A stretch of 64,000 nt of DNA, from contig CAVXNJ010000009.1 in NCBI GenBank assembly GCA_963763135.1, forward strand, positions 62,001 to 126,000. The letters are read 5' to 3'. The notes under the pieces are model-generated. The model made no database searches, had not been told where the DNA came from, and was given only the letters and a program-made list of their open reading frames with translations. This document shows, one piece after another, positions 26,575 through 35,594 of this stretch. This DNA comes from JANMZO01 sp963763135 (lineage in GTDB: Bacteria; Actinomycetota; Acidimicrobiia; Acidimicrobiales; JANYDT01). Position numbers and translations under genes: made by a program. The number at the start of each line of letters is the position of its first letter. Position 1 is the stretch's first letter.

Positions 26575-27495
26575 ATGCTGATCGAACCAACCCTACGCTC
26601 CGACCTTCTCGCAGGTCGGACCGCCATCGTCACCGGAGGGGCACGCGGCATCGGTGGCGCGACGGCAACGATGCTCGCCGCAAACGGCGCCCACGTGGTC
26701 ATTGCCGAGGTTGATGCAACGAAGGCGGCCGAGACGGTTGCCGAACTTCGCGCCAATTTCGGCGATGAGGCGGCGACCGCCCACGTGGCGGATCTGGTCG
26801 CCCCCGGCGCGTGCGACACGCTCGTCGAAGCCACGCTCGACGCTTACGGCGGCCTCGACATTGTCGTCAACAACGCCGGCTACACGTGGGACGGCGGCAT
26901 TCACAACATGACCGACGAGCAGTTCCAGGCGATGCTCGACATTCACCTCATCGTGCCGTTTCGCCTCGCCCGCGCCTGCGCGCCGGTGTTTCGCGACGCA
27001 GCCGAACGCGACACCGACAAACAGCGGCACCGCAAGACCGTCATGGTCTCGTCGTTGGCCGGGCAGTGGGGCCTGATGGGAGCGGGTCAACTACGCCGCA
27101 GCGAAGTCCGGCATGCTCGGCCTGATGCGCACCCTCGCGCAGGAGTGGGGCCGCTACCGGGTCAACGTCAACGCGGTCGCCTTCGGCGTGATCCAGACCC
27201 GGTTCGGGATGCCGCAGTCCGACCACGAAGTGATCGAGACCGGTGGTCGTACCATCCGCGTCGGCATGCCAGCCAAGCAGGCCGAGCGACTCGGCGTGCA
27301 CGTTGACCCTGATCACATTCCCACCGATGCCGAGATGTACGCAGCGCGAAGCGAATGCCCGCGATTCCGCTCGGCCGCACTGGAACAATCCGCGAGGCCG
27401 CCAACTCGATCTTCTGGCTGTGTTCGCCGCTGTCCGACTACGTCACCGGCCAAGTGGTCGCGGTCAACGGCGGCGCACGCGGCGGAATGAGCTGA
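26575..27495 (+). pseudogene. Short-chain dehydrogenase/reductase with two compensating frameshifts
   Basis: The gene starts as a normal SDR (TGGARGIGGATATM, NNAGYTWDGG, VMVSSLAGQWGLMGA). At the GGG run 27084-27086 one extra base moves the frame; removing it gives GLMGAVNYAAAKSGMLGL, restoring the YxxxK catalytic motif. Near 27349-27351 one base is missing; restoring it gives RMPAIPLGRTGTIREA and the proper SDR end VTGQVVAVNGGARGGMS at 27493-27495. So the full length of about 306 residues is preserved in pieces. Either the sequence has two errors or the gene is freshly inactivated. It is the last gene of the operon. Confidence 0.75.
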
Positions 27496-27539
27496 TCGAA
27501 ACACCAGGAGCTTGCTCGTCTCCAAGGTGGTTCCGTTGA

Positions 27540-28565
27540 TCAACGGTTCAAGAAAGATGGCATTGAAGGTGGAAGTCCGAATGTCGCAAGAACGCGGTTT
27601 TCAAACCGGGTCAGCGCTCGTATCTTGGTGCCGCGTAACGTAAGGACATACAGACCGACGCCGTGGCTGGTGCCGTCCGCCGATCGAAGGTACGCACCGA
27701 ATGCAGGCTGTCCGTTTGCCCGAGTCGGCACGAGATCGAACCGTCGACCCGCTTCAAAGATGTTGGCGCTGAAGCGAGCGACGACGTCCTTGCCTTCGTA
27801 TTCGAAAGGGATCGGTGGCATCGACATGAAAACGTCGTCGGTCAACATGGTGACCAGCGAGTCGACGTCGGCGTTCTCCCATGCGACCACAAACTTCGCA
27901 ACCACCTCATCCTCCGACGGTGTCGTCGACGGGCGCTTCGACAACCGGTGATTCGCGTCGGCGTGTAGCGGCCAGCGTTTGCGAAGGCTGAACCGTGCAC
28001 GTTTGAGTGCACTGTTGACGGATTCGGTCGAGGCGTCGAGCATGTCGGCAACCTCACGTGCGGTGAAGCCCAGCACGTCACGCAACACGAGGACTGCGAG
28101 TTGGCGCGATGGCAAGAGTTGGAGAGCGGTGATGAACGCGAGCGAGATCGATTCCCGAAGTTCGATTCTGACCTCTGGGTTTGAAACGCTTCCGAGGGGC
28201 TCAGTGAGGAGCGCGTCGGGGTAGGGTTCGAGCCAAACGACCTCGCCGAGTCGGGTTGGTGTCGGCGGGTTCACGTTCGGTACGTCCCACTCCTTGACCG
28301 GCCGCCGGGTCGCGTCGCGTCGAGCATTGAGGCAGCGGTTGGTGGCGATCCGATACAGCCACGTCCGGAGCGATGACCGTTCTTCGAAGCCGCTGATACT
28401 TCGCCATGCCGCAACCAACGTTTCCTGGACAATGTCTTCGGCGTCCTGAAACGAACCGACCATGCGATAGCAATATGTGTGCAGTTCGCGTCGGTACGGT
28501 TGTGTGAGTTCTCGGAACGCGACTTCGTCGCCACCACGCGCTAGTGCGATTGCATCGGAAATCAT
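27540..28565 (-). CDS. ECF RNA polymerase sigma factor with SnoaL-like C-terminal domain
   Basis: A 341-residue protein. Region 2 is clear (FRELTQPYRRELHTYCYRM, VGSFQDAEDIVQETLVAAWR, RTWLYRIATNRCLNARRD), and region 4 follows (LLPSRQLAVLVLRDVLGFTAREVADML). The last 120 residues resemble a SnoaL/NTF2-like fold (VVAKFVVAWENADVDSLVTML to FGLPPSM), as in SigJ/SigG-type ECF factors, where this domain modulates activity instead of an anti-sigma factor. The open frame extends further upstream to 28847, but that part lies antisense to the next gene, and the ATG at 28565 gives the family N-terminus MISDAIALARGGDEVAF. It is divergent from a RibD-like reductase gene that may be its target. Confidence 0.85.
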   Translation of the reverse strand: MISDAIALARGGDEVAFRELTQPYRRELHTYCYRMVGSFQDAEDIVQETLVAAWRSISGFEERSSLRTWLYRIATNRCLNARRDATRRPVKEWDVPNVNPPTPTRLGEVVWLEPYPDALLTEPLGSVSNPEVRIELRESISLAFITALQLLPSRQLAVLVLRDVLGFTAREVADMLDASTESVNSALKRARFSLRKRWPLHADANHRLSKRPSTTPSEDEVVAKFVVAWENADVDSLVTMLTDDVFMSMPPIPFEYEGKDVVARFSANIFEAGRRFDLVPTRANGQPAFGAYLRSADGTSHGVGLYVLTLRGTKIRALTRFENRVLATFGLPPSMPSFLNR

Positions 28566-28713
28566 CCCGGCGGTCCCGCTACGGGTATCGATTGTTGGTT
28601 CATCGTTGTTGAGACACCACCAAGGTCTGAAACTGGGCGCACATCGACCGACCAGTTCTGCTTCATCCCAGTGTCTACCTCCTATGACAATCGAACGATC
28701 AACGGAGAAGAAC

Positions 28714-29295
28714 ATGGGCAGGATCATCATCAGCACAAACACCACTCTCGACGGGATCATCCAAGATCCCGACGGCGAAGAAGGATTTCCCCGAGGGAAC
28801 TGGTTCTTCCCGGTCGGCAGCCCCGACCGGGAAGCGTGGGCTGCCATCGAAGCTGCCGAGGCAGACGACGCTTCGGCACTGCTCTTCGGACGCCGGAGCT
28901 ACGCGTGGTTTGCATCACGTTGGGAAACGCGCGGCGGTGAGTGGGCCGATCGCCTCAGGGCCTTGCCGAAATTCGTCCAGTCCGCAACGCTGACCAACGA
29001 GGAGGCCACGTGGGGAGCTACAACAATTCTACGTGGTGACGTAGTCGAGGAAGTCTCGAACCTCAAGAACGAGAACGCCGGTGACATCGTGATCTACGCG
29101 AGTTACCAACTGGGTCAGACCCTGCTGCAACATGATCTCGTGGACGAAGTCCGGATATTTCTGGCCCCCGTTGTGCTGGGATCAGGACGACGCCTGTTCG
29201 GCGAAACAAGTGTCGAGAAGCCGCTTCGACTCGTTCGGGTCGAAACTGTTGGAAAGGGCACTCCGTTTCTCATCTACGAGGTCGAACGCTCCTGA
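28714..29295 (+). CDS. Dihydrofolate reductase-like (RibD C-terminal domain) protein
   Basis: A 193-residue protein of the RibD C-terminal/DHFR fold family. It begins GRIIISTNTTLDGIIQDPDG, has LLFGRRSYAWFASRWE, and ends with the strand pair DLVDEVRIFLAPVVLGSGRRLFG, all typical of the stand-alone YyaP/YwjB-like members. These bind NADPH, but most have no known substrate. ATG 28714 is preceded by GGAGAAG. It is divergent from the SnoaL-type ECF sigma gene; such reductase-like genes are frequent neighbours of these sigma factors, so co-regulation is plausible (inference). Confidence 0.85.
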   Translation: MGRIIISTNTTLDGIIQDPDGEEGFPRGNWFFPVGSPDREAWAAIEAAEADDASALLFGRRSYAWFASRWETRGGEWADRLRALPKFVQSATLTNEEATWGATTILRGDVVEEVSNLKNENAGDIVIYASYQLGQTLLQHDLVDEVRIFLAPVVLGSGRRLFGETSVEKPLRLVRVETVGKGTPFLIYEVERS

Positions 29296-29376
29296 TACGC
29301 AGACGGTTCTTCACCGCTATGTGTCGGAGCGGATGAAAGCTGAGCGCGAAGGGGCGGTCGTTGATCCTCGAGACTC

Positions 29377-29405
29377 TTGACCAGATGGATTGTGTTACGT
29401 AAAAT
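29377..29405 (+). promoter_or_regulatory. Strong sigma-70-type promoter upstream of the PaaX-like gene
   Basis: TTGACC (29377-29382), a 17-base spacer and TAAAAT (29400-29405). A 7-base inverted repeat, TGTTACG (29393-29399) and CGTAACA (29426-29432), brackets the start region, and a CCGAC-tg-GTCGG palindrome follows at 29438-29449. These are candidate operators. The gap to the gene is about 140 bases and contains an 8-codon ORF from 29404. Confidence 0.55.
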
Positions 29406-29548
29406 GAGTTTATGTGGAGATATTGCGTAACAGTCGACCGACTGGTCGGCAACGCGGGCTCGTCGAGCACGTATCTGTCCGGGAGCTTCGTTCCGTTCCG
29501 TGCCGGGTGGTACGTCAGTAACGGTCCGAACTCGGGTGGAGCGGTGTG

Positions 29549-30397
29549 ATGGCTGATGCGGCGACGCGCCGCTACCGGCGCAACTGGCCTCTCACCGCCA
29601 GCGAGGTCGCGCACGCGATGCCCGTGCTCCAATCCCTCCACCCAGCTCTGCGTTTGCTTCCTCCTCCGCGCCTCGCCACCATCCGACGCCTCGCGCAGCG
29701 GTGGGATGTGCGTGACGGAACGCTGCGCACGGCACTCAGCCGCGCCTGCTCCGGGGGCTCGCTTGAGTCCGTCGACGGACGATATTCGTTGGGTCCGCTG
29801 AGTGTCGAGGCGGCGCAAGCGGCGCGGTCGCTGCTGAGCCGTCGCCGAGGTTACGTGCTCGTCCTCATCGTCGAGGGTGAAGCGCACGATCTTCCCGCTC
29901 TTCGAGAACTGTTCGCGCGTTTCGGTCTACGCCCGTTCCAACGCTCAGCCTGGGTCGGTGCCCGTACCGACGAGGATCGCCTCGGTCCCGCGCTCGAGCG
30001 AGCGGGTCTCGCCGGATCTGTGGTCGTGTTCCACTGCGACGAAGTCGATCCGTTCACGCGAGACCGGCTCACTCAGCTGTGGCAACTCGAAGAACGCGCA
30101 GAAGAACTCCGGGCGTTCCACCGGTCAATCTTCGACTACGTGCGCGCTGCCGGCGGAGATCGCGTCGAAACTGCATGGCGCTGCATCGAGGTCACACCCG
30201 TCTGGTACCGCGTGGCCATCCTCGACGAACCTCCATTCCCGCTCGACCTGCTCGACTCCGACTACCCGCTGGAACAACTCCGCGCCGACTGGCGCACACA
30301 ACTTGCTTCGCTCACCGACGTGCTCGCTGAGCTGTGGGAAGACGAAACCCCAAGCACCGGCACAGACCGCGGCACGAGCAAGAAGGCCCGGCCATGA
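29549..30397 (+). CDS. PaaX-like transcriptional regulator
   Basis: A 282-residue protein with the three-part PaaX layout: an N-terminal winged helix (PPPRLATIRRLAQRWDVRDG, TLRTALSRACSGGSLES), a central domain beginning SRRRGYVLVLIVEGEAHDLP, and a C-terminal helical domain (LWQLEERAEELRAFHRSIFD). The best-known member represses phenylacetate catabolism in response to phenylacetyl-CoA; no paa genes are seen here, so the target is unknown. ATG 29549 with GGTGGAG upstream is preferred over GTG 29546. The stop overlaps the start of the methyltransferase gene (ATGA), so the two are co-expressed. Confidence 0.8.
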   Translation: MADAATRRYRRNWPLTASEVAHAMPVLQSLHPALRLLPPPRLATIRRLAQRWDVRDGTLRTALSRACSGGSLESVDGRYSLGPLSVEAAQAARSLLSRRRGYVLVLIVEGEAHDLPALRELFARFGLRPFQRSAWVGARTDEDRLGPALERAGLAGSVVVFHCDEVDPFTRDRLTQLWQLEERAEELRAFHRSIFDYVRAAGGDRVETAWRCIEVTPVWYRVAILDEPPFPLDLLDSDYPLEQLRADWRTQLASLTDVLAELWEDETPSTGTDRGTSKKARP

Positions 30398-31207
30398 AGA
30401 CCGACCGCGACGCACCTGGTACGGCTGCAACATCAAAGTGGATCCCGCGGCGCCGGATCGCCATCGCCCGGACAGTCGCCATCGGGCTGATCGCGGGCGG
30501 TGTCATCGGGAGCCTGTTCTGGTGGCCAGCGATCGCCCTCGTCGTCCCGGGACTCGCGGCTGCGTGGGTGGCGTTCATCCTGACTCGGATCCGTTCGCAG
30601 CTATCGGCGACCGGCGCCGGGTGGGAGCATCGCATCCATGAACTCGTCGCAACCCGCCTTGGATTCCCACGCGAGTCCAGCGCCGTCGTGCTCGACATCG
30701 GGTGCGGAGAAGCCGGGTTGATCGTCGAGCTGCTGACCCGCTCACCAGGTCTGCCGCGTGACCGGCGTGGATCTCTTTGCATCGAACTGGGACTACTCGC
30801 AAGCATCCTGCGAAGAGCGCGTCAGCGCGCTCGGACACCAAGCGACGTTCCAACGCATGGACGCCGCCCAGCTCGATCTCCCCGATGCGACCTTCGACGC
30901 CGTCGTGTCGGTCATGTGCTTCCACGAGGTCCGCTCCACCGACCCGGCAGGACTACGCGGCCCGCTGCTCGCCACTCAACAGGCACTCCGCGTCCTGCGG
31001 CCGGGCGGACGGTTCGTGCTCATCGACCGGTTCGCCGATCCCAAGGTGTACGGCCCACCCCATGCCCTCAACACGGTTCTCGCCGACGCAACCGGTATCA
31101 CTACCGAACCGCTCGTCGCTGCTCTGGGCATCCCGTGGCCGCTCAATTCCCGCCAATCACTCGGCCCGGTCCAGGTGCTTACCGGCACGAAACGAGGACC
31201 GACGTAA
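30394..31207 (+). pseudogene. Membrane-anchored class I SAM methyltransferase with one frameshift
   Basis: The N-terminal part has two hydrophobic helices (about residues 25-68) and then the SAM-binding motif VVLDIGCGEAGLIVELL. The frame breaks near CC 30754-30755; removing one base joins it to VTGVDLFASNWDYSQA and the rest of a methyltransferase fold (FQRMDAAQLDLPDATFDAVV, LRVLRPGGRFVLIDRFADP) ending at 31207. The joined protein has about 270 residues. Both halves are well conserved, so a base-calling error is as likely as a real mutation. The substrate is unknown. It overlaps the PaaX-like gene by four bases. Confidence 0.7.
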
Positions 31208-31450
31208 AGCAACGACCAGGGCAGGCCGCCTGGCGCTCGGCTGCCGGGTGAAAAGAGGACGAAGTCGGCACCGGTTGTACTTCATCGGGAGGCTTGAGCT
31301 TCTTGCGGGCAACGTGAGCGTCACTCACGTTGTTATGTGCACGTAGGTCCACCGGTCACCATCGGGCCGACGACCCGATCCTTGCCGAGTATCGATGCGC
31401 CATTCAGGTACGGTGCCACAGGCAGCTACATTGGCAGTGGAGGTTCACGA

Positions 31451-32272
31451 GTGCGCATTCGCATCGGTTATTCCCTGACACACGAGTTTGTCCAGCCAAC
31501 GCCGATGATCGTGATGCTCAACGTTCATTACAGCCGTGCCTCCGACTTGCTCGGGCCCGACACGATGATCACCGAGCCGCCGACGCCCTTTGAGTCGTAC
31601 CGGGACTCATACGGCAACTGGTGCAACCGTCTGCTGGCTCCGGCCGGCACGTTCCGCATCCGCGCCGACTCCATGATCGACGACCGCGGCCTTGCTGATG
31701 AAATGGCTCCGGAGGCGCAGCAGTGGCCCGTGGAGGACCTGCCCGATGACGTGCTTCTGTTCCTGCTTCCGAGCAGGTACTGCGAAAGCGACCGGCTGAA
31801 CGACACTGCTTGGCAGCTGTTCGGGCACACACAACCCGGCTGGGAGCGGGTTCAGGCCGTGAGCACCTGGGTGCACCACCACATCACCTTCGGGTACGAG
31901 TGGGCTCGTCCTACCAAGAGCGCGTTCGATGCGTACGTGGAGCGCCAAGGGGTATGTCGCGATTACGCCCACCTCGGGGTTGCGCTGTGTCGTGCGCTCA
32001 ACATCCCGTCGCGCTACTGCACGGGATACCTCAGCGATATCGACGTGCCCGTGAGGGGGCCGATGGACTTCTCGGGGTGGTTCGAGGTGTTCCTCGACGG
32101 ACGATGGATCACGGTGGACCCGCGTAACCTGAGGCCGCGCAAGGGTCGTATCCTCATAGCGCGCGGCCGTGATGCGGCCGATGTGGCCATCACCACCACG
32201 TTCGGGCCGAACATACTCCAGGACTTCCGGGTGACAACCGAACAGGTCGACGACGACGCTCGGCTCCGTTAG
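31451..32272 (+). CDS. Transglutaminase-like protein, His position substituted
   Basis: A 273-residue cysteine-protease-fold protein. The N-terminal beta domain starts VRIRIGYSLTHEFVQPTP; the transglutaminase core has the nucleophile Cys in ERQGVCRDYAHLGVALCRAL and the Asp in WITVDPRN. Between them the usual HAW triad segment reads FSGWFEVFL, so Ser stands where His is expected. I recall relatives with DFSAWFE, so this may be a subfamily trait. Start GTG 31451 is preceded by GGAGG at a seven-base distance; the longer frame to 31337 lacks such a site. No export signal. Its role, perhaps peptide cleavage or cross-linking, is not known. Confidence 0.8.
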   Translation: MRIRIGYSLTHEFVQPTPMIVMLNVHYSRASDLLGPDTMITEPPTPFESYRDSYGNWCNRLLAPAGTFRIRADSMIDDRGLADEMAPEAQQWPVEDLPDDVLLFLLPSRYCESDRLNDTAWQLFGHTQPGWERVQAVSTWVHHHITFGYEWARPTKSAFDAYVERQGVCRDYAHLGVALCRALNIPSRYCTGYLSDIDVPVRGPMDFSGWFEVFLDGRWITVDPRNLRPRKGRILIARGRDAADVAITTTFGPNILQDFRVTTEQVDDDARLR

Positions 32273-32346
32273 CGACACTTCGCTCACGCGGACGGGCGGC
32301 TGCCGCCAGCTTTCAGGCGGTGGTGCGCGGTTAGGCGGAACGTGCG

Positions 32347-33297
32347 TCAGGCGGTCGGGATGCCGAGGTATTTCTTGAAGAACGCTGCGGAGGCCGCGTA
32401 GACGCGGGTGTGGAACGGCTCCTCGGTGTCGTGGCCGCCGTCGTAGATCACGACTTCTTTTGGCTTGGCGGCTGCGGCGTGGAGCGCCTTTGCAGCCGCT
32501 AGCGGCACTGCGTCGTCGAGGCGGCCGTTAGCCATGAAGACCGGTCGGCCGGCGGCGCGGGCGATCCAAATCTTCGGGTCGATCGGCCCTAGTTTGCGCA
32601 CGGCCGCATCGAGTTTCGAGCCGGTCACGTAGCCGCCGAGCCAGACCGGCTGGATCGGAAGGAACGTGCGCCAGTCCGCGCCGCTGACGTAAAGCACGGC
32701 GGCCTTGATGCGCGGGTCGGCGCCGATCAGCATCGCGCCCATGAAGCCCCCGAGCGAGCGGCCTTCGAAGCCGACGCGTGCCGGATCGCAGATGCCGCGC
32801 GCGTCGAGGTAGTCGAGCGCTCGGCGCATGTCGACCACGGTCAGCTGGAACAGCTTGTACATGGTTTCGAGTTCGGCAGCGGCCTTCAGCGGACCGATGC
32901 CTTGGCGCTCCCCGTGGTAGCGGGCGTCGATGGCCATGAGGACGACACCGCGCGCCGCGTACGCGTCGGAGAACTCCCCGAAGACCTCCTCTTTGCTGCC
33001 GGTGAACGGGTGGCCGGAGATGATGCAGGCCGACCGGCCCTTGGCGTTCTTCGGCACCGACAGCAGGGCGGGCACCGTCGAACCGTCGGCGGCCTTGAAC
33101 TTGACCTTCTGGACGAGCGCAAAATCGGTCGCCTCCGCCTTGGACGCGATCGCCTCGAGCGGTTTGTTCTTGTCGTAGTCAAAGACGCCAGCGGCACCCT
33201 CGGCGATCGGGGTCGGGCCTGCCACGACCGAACAGATCGCGGCAGCACTCGCGGCGACGATTGCGATCGTCGATCGGATCCACCGGAGTCGTCCCAT
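32347..33297 (-). CDS. Secreted alpha/beta-hydrolase
   Basis: About 316 residues with an N-terminal signal peptide (MGRLRWIRSTIAIVAASAAA followed by a small-residue cleavage region near PIAEGAAG). The hydrolase triad is visible: nucleophile Ser in GFEGRSLGGFMGAML, Asp in MANGRLDDAVPLAAA and His in IYDGGHDTEEPFH. The order and spacing resemble acetyl-xylan-esterase/dienelactone-hydrolase-like enzymes. It probably acts outside the membrane on an ester or peptide-like substrate. GTG 33315 is an alternative start with AAGGA close by. Neighbours give no pathway hint. Confidence 0.75.
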   Translation of the reverse strand: MGRLRWIRSTIAIVAASAAAICSVVAGPTPIAEGAAGVFDYDKNKPLEAIASKAEATDFALVQKVKFKAADGSTVPALLSVPKNAKGRSACIISGHPFTGSKEEVFGEFSDAYAARGVVLMAIDARYHGERQGIGPLKAAAELETMYKLFQLTVVDMRRALDYLDARGICDPARVGFEGRSLGGFMGAMLIGADPRIKAAVLYVSGADWRTFLPIQPVWLGGYVTGSKLDAAVRKLGPIDPKIWIARAAGRPVFMANGRLDDAVPLAAAKALHAAAAKPKEVVIYDGGHDTEEPFHTRVYAASAAFFKKYLGIPTA

Positions 33298-33391
33298 GCA
33301 TGGGGAGTATGTCACAGTCCTTCGGAGTTCACATCGGAAACGTCGGCCCCTGTCTGTGGAGTCTCAACGCTTGTGATCGGAATGGCAAAAG

Positions 33392-33428
33392 TGTGCTCGC
33401 AGTCGCTTCCCGAGCGACTGCGAGCACA
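33392..33428 (-). terminator. Perfect 16-bp hairpin after the NHL surface-protein gene
   Basis: Arms 33392-33407 and 33413-33428 are perfectly complementary around a 5-base loop (tcccg). Read on the reverse strand it lies about 50 bases after the NHL gene stop and is followed by CTTTTG, so it fits an intrinsic terminator. Confidence 0.7.
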
Positions 33429-33478
33429 AGTACTCCTCCAAGCCGGGGCCTTCACTGCTGATGTGTCCGGAGTTCGAG

Positions 33479-35257
33479 TCAGTCGTTGGCAGACGATCGG
33501 CGGGAGACCATCAGAGCGAGCAGACCCAGAGCCATAGCGGCCAGGGCCACCAGGGCTGTTTCCGGATTGAATCCGGTGAATGCGAGCGGTTCGGCCGCGA
33601 CGATCGTCACCGGCGTCGACACCGTTTTCGACTGTCCCGATGACGAGATTCCGATCGCCACGATCTGATGGCCACCTACGAGTCCGAGCGGTAGGTGCGC
33701 TGCGTACTCAAAGGTCCCGTCCGCCCGAACTGTCGTGGAGCCCAGATGGATGGGCGTCGAGTGGGCTTCGACATCAACGGTCGTTCCCGGTTCGAAGTCG
33801 ACGCCTCGAACCATGACCGTTTCGCCCTCTCCCGTGGTAGGCGTGTCAACCGAGATTTCCGGTTTCGGCGCGACCGTAGTTGTAGTCGTGGAACCTTGGA
33901 TCGCAGCACCCGGTGAAGACGAGGGGGCAGGCAGTGTGGTCACAACTTCGCTGGGGGGCGGCGTGGGGCGCACGGTGGAGGTGGTTGCGACCGGCGGGGT
34001 GGTAGCTACCGTGGAGATCGGGGCGAGCGGCACGGCTCCGGTCACCGAAACGGTTGTCGTTGGCGTGAGTGTCGCAGTGGTCGTGGTGGGCGCGACTGCC
34101 GCGGTCGTGGTGGGCGCGACTGTCGTCGTCGTGGTCGTGGTTGGCGCGACTGTCGTCGTCGTGGTCGTGGTTGGCGCGACTGTCGTCGTCGTGGTCGTGG
34201 TGGGCGCGACTGTCGTCGTCGTGGTCGTGGTCGTCGATGTTGTGGACGTGGTCGTGGTCGTCGTTGTGGTCGGGGTGGCACCGAAGTTCGGATCGATGGC
34301 GCGAACCATGTTGTTGAACACGTCTGTTACGTAGATCACGTTGTCGGCACCGAACGCCACGCCGCCGGGTCCGCTGAAGAGCGCCTCGGCGATAGTGCCG
34401 TCTTGATAACCGGAGGTCGAACCGGCCAGGACGGTTTTGGTTTCATCCGTGGTGATCTTCATGATCTTCTGCCCCCAGAAGTCGGCGGCGTACACCGATT
34501 CATCGGGTCCGACCGCAAGACCGAACGCGAACGTGAAGCCCTGGGCGATCGTCGTGACCACGCCCCCTGGGGTGATTTTGCGAATGCGTCCGTTGTCAGG
34601 ATCGGTCACGTACAGGTTTCCGCTCGGACCGAATGCCAGATTCCGCGGGCTACCGAACTTGGCCGCGCTTCCGGTCCCGTCGGCAAAGCCGTTCACGCCC
34701 GAACCTGCGACCACGAGCGTGCCTTGATCGGGCAGGATCTTGGTGATTCGGTTGGCGGACAGTTCGGCAACGAACACATTGTTGTTCGCGTCAACTGCGA
34801 CACCGGAAGGCATCCCCAAGTGGCTTGCGAGTGTCACCACGTCACCCGACGGCGAGATCTTCAGGACGTTTCCATGGTCGCGATCCGCCACGATCAGGTT
34901 GCCGAGATGATCGAAGGTGAGGCCGGTCGGGACGCTGAGGGACAAAGGCGGGCCGTTGGTCACCAAGGTGCTCACGGTGCCGTCAGTGGCGATCAAGCGG
35001 ATTTTGTTGTTGGAGCTGTCGGCGACGTACAACACGCCATTCGGGGCGAACGCAAGTGCATTGGGGTTTCCGAACCGGGCACTGGCGGCGGGTCCGTCCT
35101 GATAGCCGTAAGTCGAACCGGCGACGGTGGTGACTCGCCCAACCGAGCTTGTCACCACGGCCGAAGCGGACGGCGGTGAGAGTGGACCGCTGACGGCAAC
35201 CAACGCCAACGCCAACAAACTGACGGGCGCGACGACACGAAGTCGACTGTTCGACAT
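33479..35257 (-). CDS. Cell-wall-anchored NHL beta-propeller protein with Thr-rich stalk
   Basis: About 592 residues. After a signal peptide (SNSRLRVVAPVSLLALALVA) come five or six NHL repeats (for example VTTVAGSTYGYQDGPAASAR and FGNPNALAFAPNGVLYVADS), which build a propeller that usually binds proteins or ligands. Then a low-complexity Thr/Val/Ala/Pro stalk, an Ig-like domain (PEISVDTPTTGEGETVMVRG) and a C-terminal sorting signal: LAFTG, a hydrophobic helix and SRRSS. LAxTG is the motif used by class E sortases in actinobacteria. The open frame reaches 35398, but ATG 35257 has GAGG upstream and begins the signal peptide. Confidence 0.8.
   Translation of the reverse strand: MSNSRLRVVAPVSLLALALVAVSGPLSPPSASAVVTSSVGRVTTVAGSTYGYQDGPAASARFGNPNALAFAPNGVLYVADSSNNKIRLIATDGTVSTLVTNGPPLSLSVPTGLTFDHLGNLIVADRDHGNVLKISPSGDVVTLASHLGMPSGVAVDANNNVFVAELSANRITKILPDQGTLVVAGSGVNGFADGTGSAAKFGSPRNLAFGPSGNLYVTDPDNGRIRKITPGGVVTTIAQGFTFAFGLAVGPDESVYAADFWGQKIMKITTDETKTVLAGSTSGYQDGTIAEALFSGPGGVAFGADNVIYVTDVFNNMVRAIDPNFGATPTTTTTTTTSTTSTTTTTTTTVAPTTTTTTTVAPTTTTTTTVAPTTTTTTTVAPTTTAAVAPTTTTATLTPTTTVSVTGAVPLAPISTVATTPPVATTSTVRPTPPPSEVVTTLPAPSSSPGAAIQGSTTTTTVAPKPEISVDTPTTGEGETVMVRGVDFEPGTTVDVEAHSTPIHLGSTTVRADGTFEYAAHLPLGLVGGHQIVAIGISSSGQSKTVSTPVTIVAAEPLAFTGFNPETALVALAAMALGLLALMVSRRSSAND
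34087..34230. repeat. 30-bp tandem repeat coding the Thr-rich stalk
   Basis: Four 30-base units (from 34111, 34141, 34171 and 34201) are nearly identical, preceded by one 24-base partial unit at 34087. Each codes for a run of Thr followed by Val-Ala-Pro on the reverse strand. Such an array can change copy number by slippage without breaking the frame, altering stalk length. Confidence 0.85.
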
Positions 35258-35594
35258 CCGGCCTCGCGCGGACCGGCCCTCCGAGCGGACCCTCGACCAG
35301 AACCCGAGGGGTTGGGTGGTCGTGTACGAAATTGTCGTGCTCGCAGTTGTGGCTCCCGTATCTGCCGATAGGGACGATGATGGATGTCGGAGTTGCATCG
35401 AACGATCGTGAAGGAGGGGCGCATCACCCCTGCATCACTTCTGCATCACCGCCTCAATGACCGCTCAGCGGCCTGCTGCGCGGCCTTCTTTGCCCCGGGG
35501 CGCGCAGCTTGCTTTGCCGGGGGTGCCAGTATGAGAGCTCCTGGTAGATGCGCTCGTTGTGCAGTCCTTGTCGAAAGTGAGGATCGGGGTGGGA

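Noticed and set aside
32303..32320. Small CCGCC/GGCGG hairpin between convergent genes
   Set aside because: Only a 5-bp stem without a T-run; too weak to call a terminator.
34087..34230. CRISPR-like periodic repeat
   Set aside because: Units are directly adjacent with no spacers and form a coding repeat in a surface protein.
34042..34334. Repeat-rich + strand frames over the Thr stalk
   Set aside because: They are shadows of the 30-bp repeat coded on the reverse strand, with Arg/Pro/Trp/Ser runs and no start signal.
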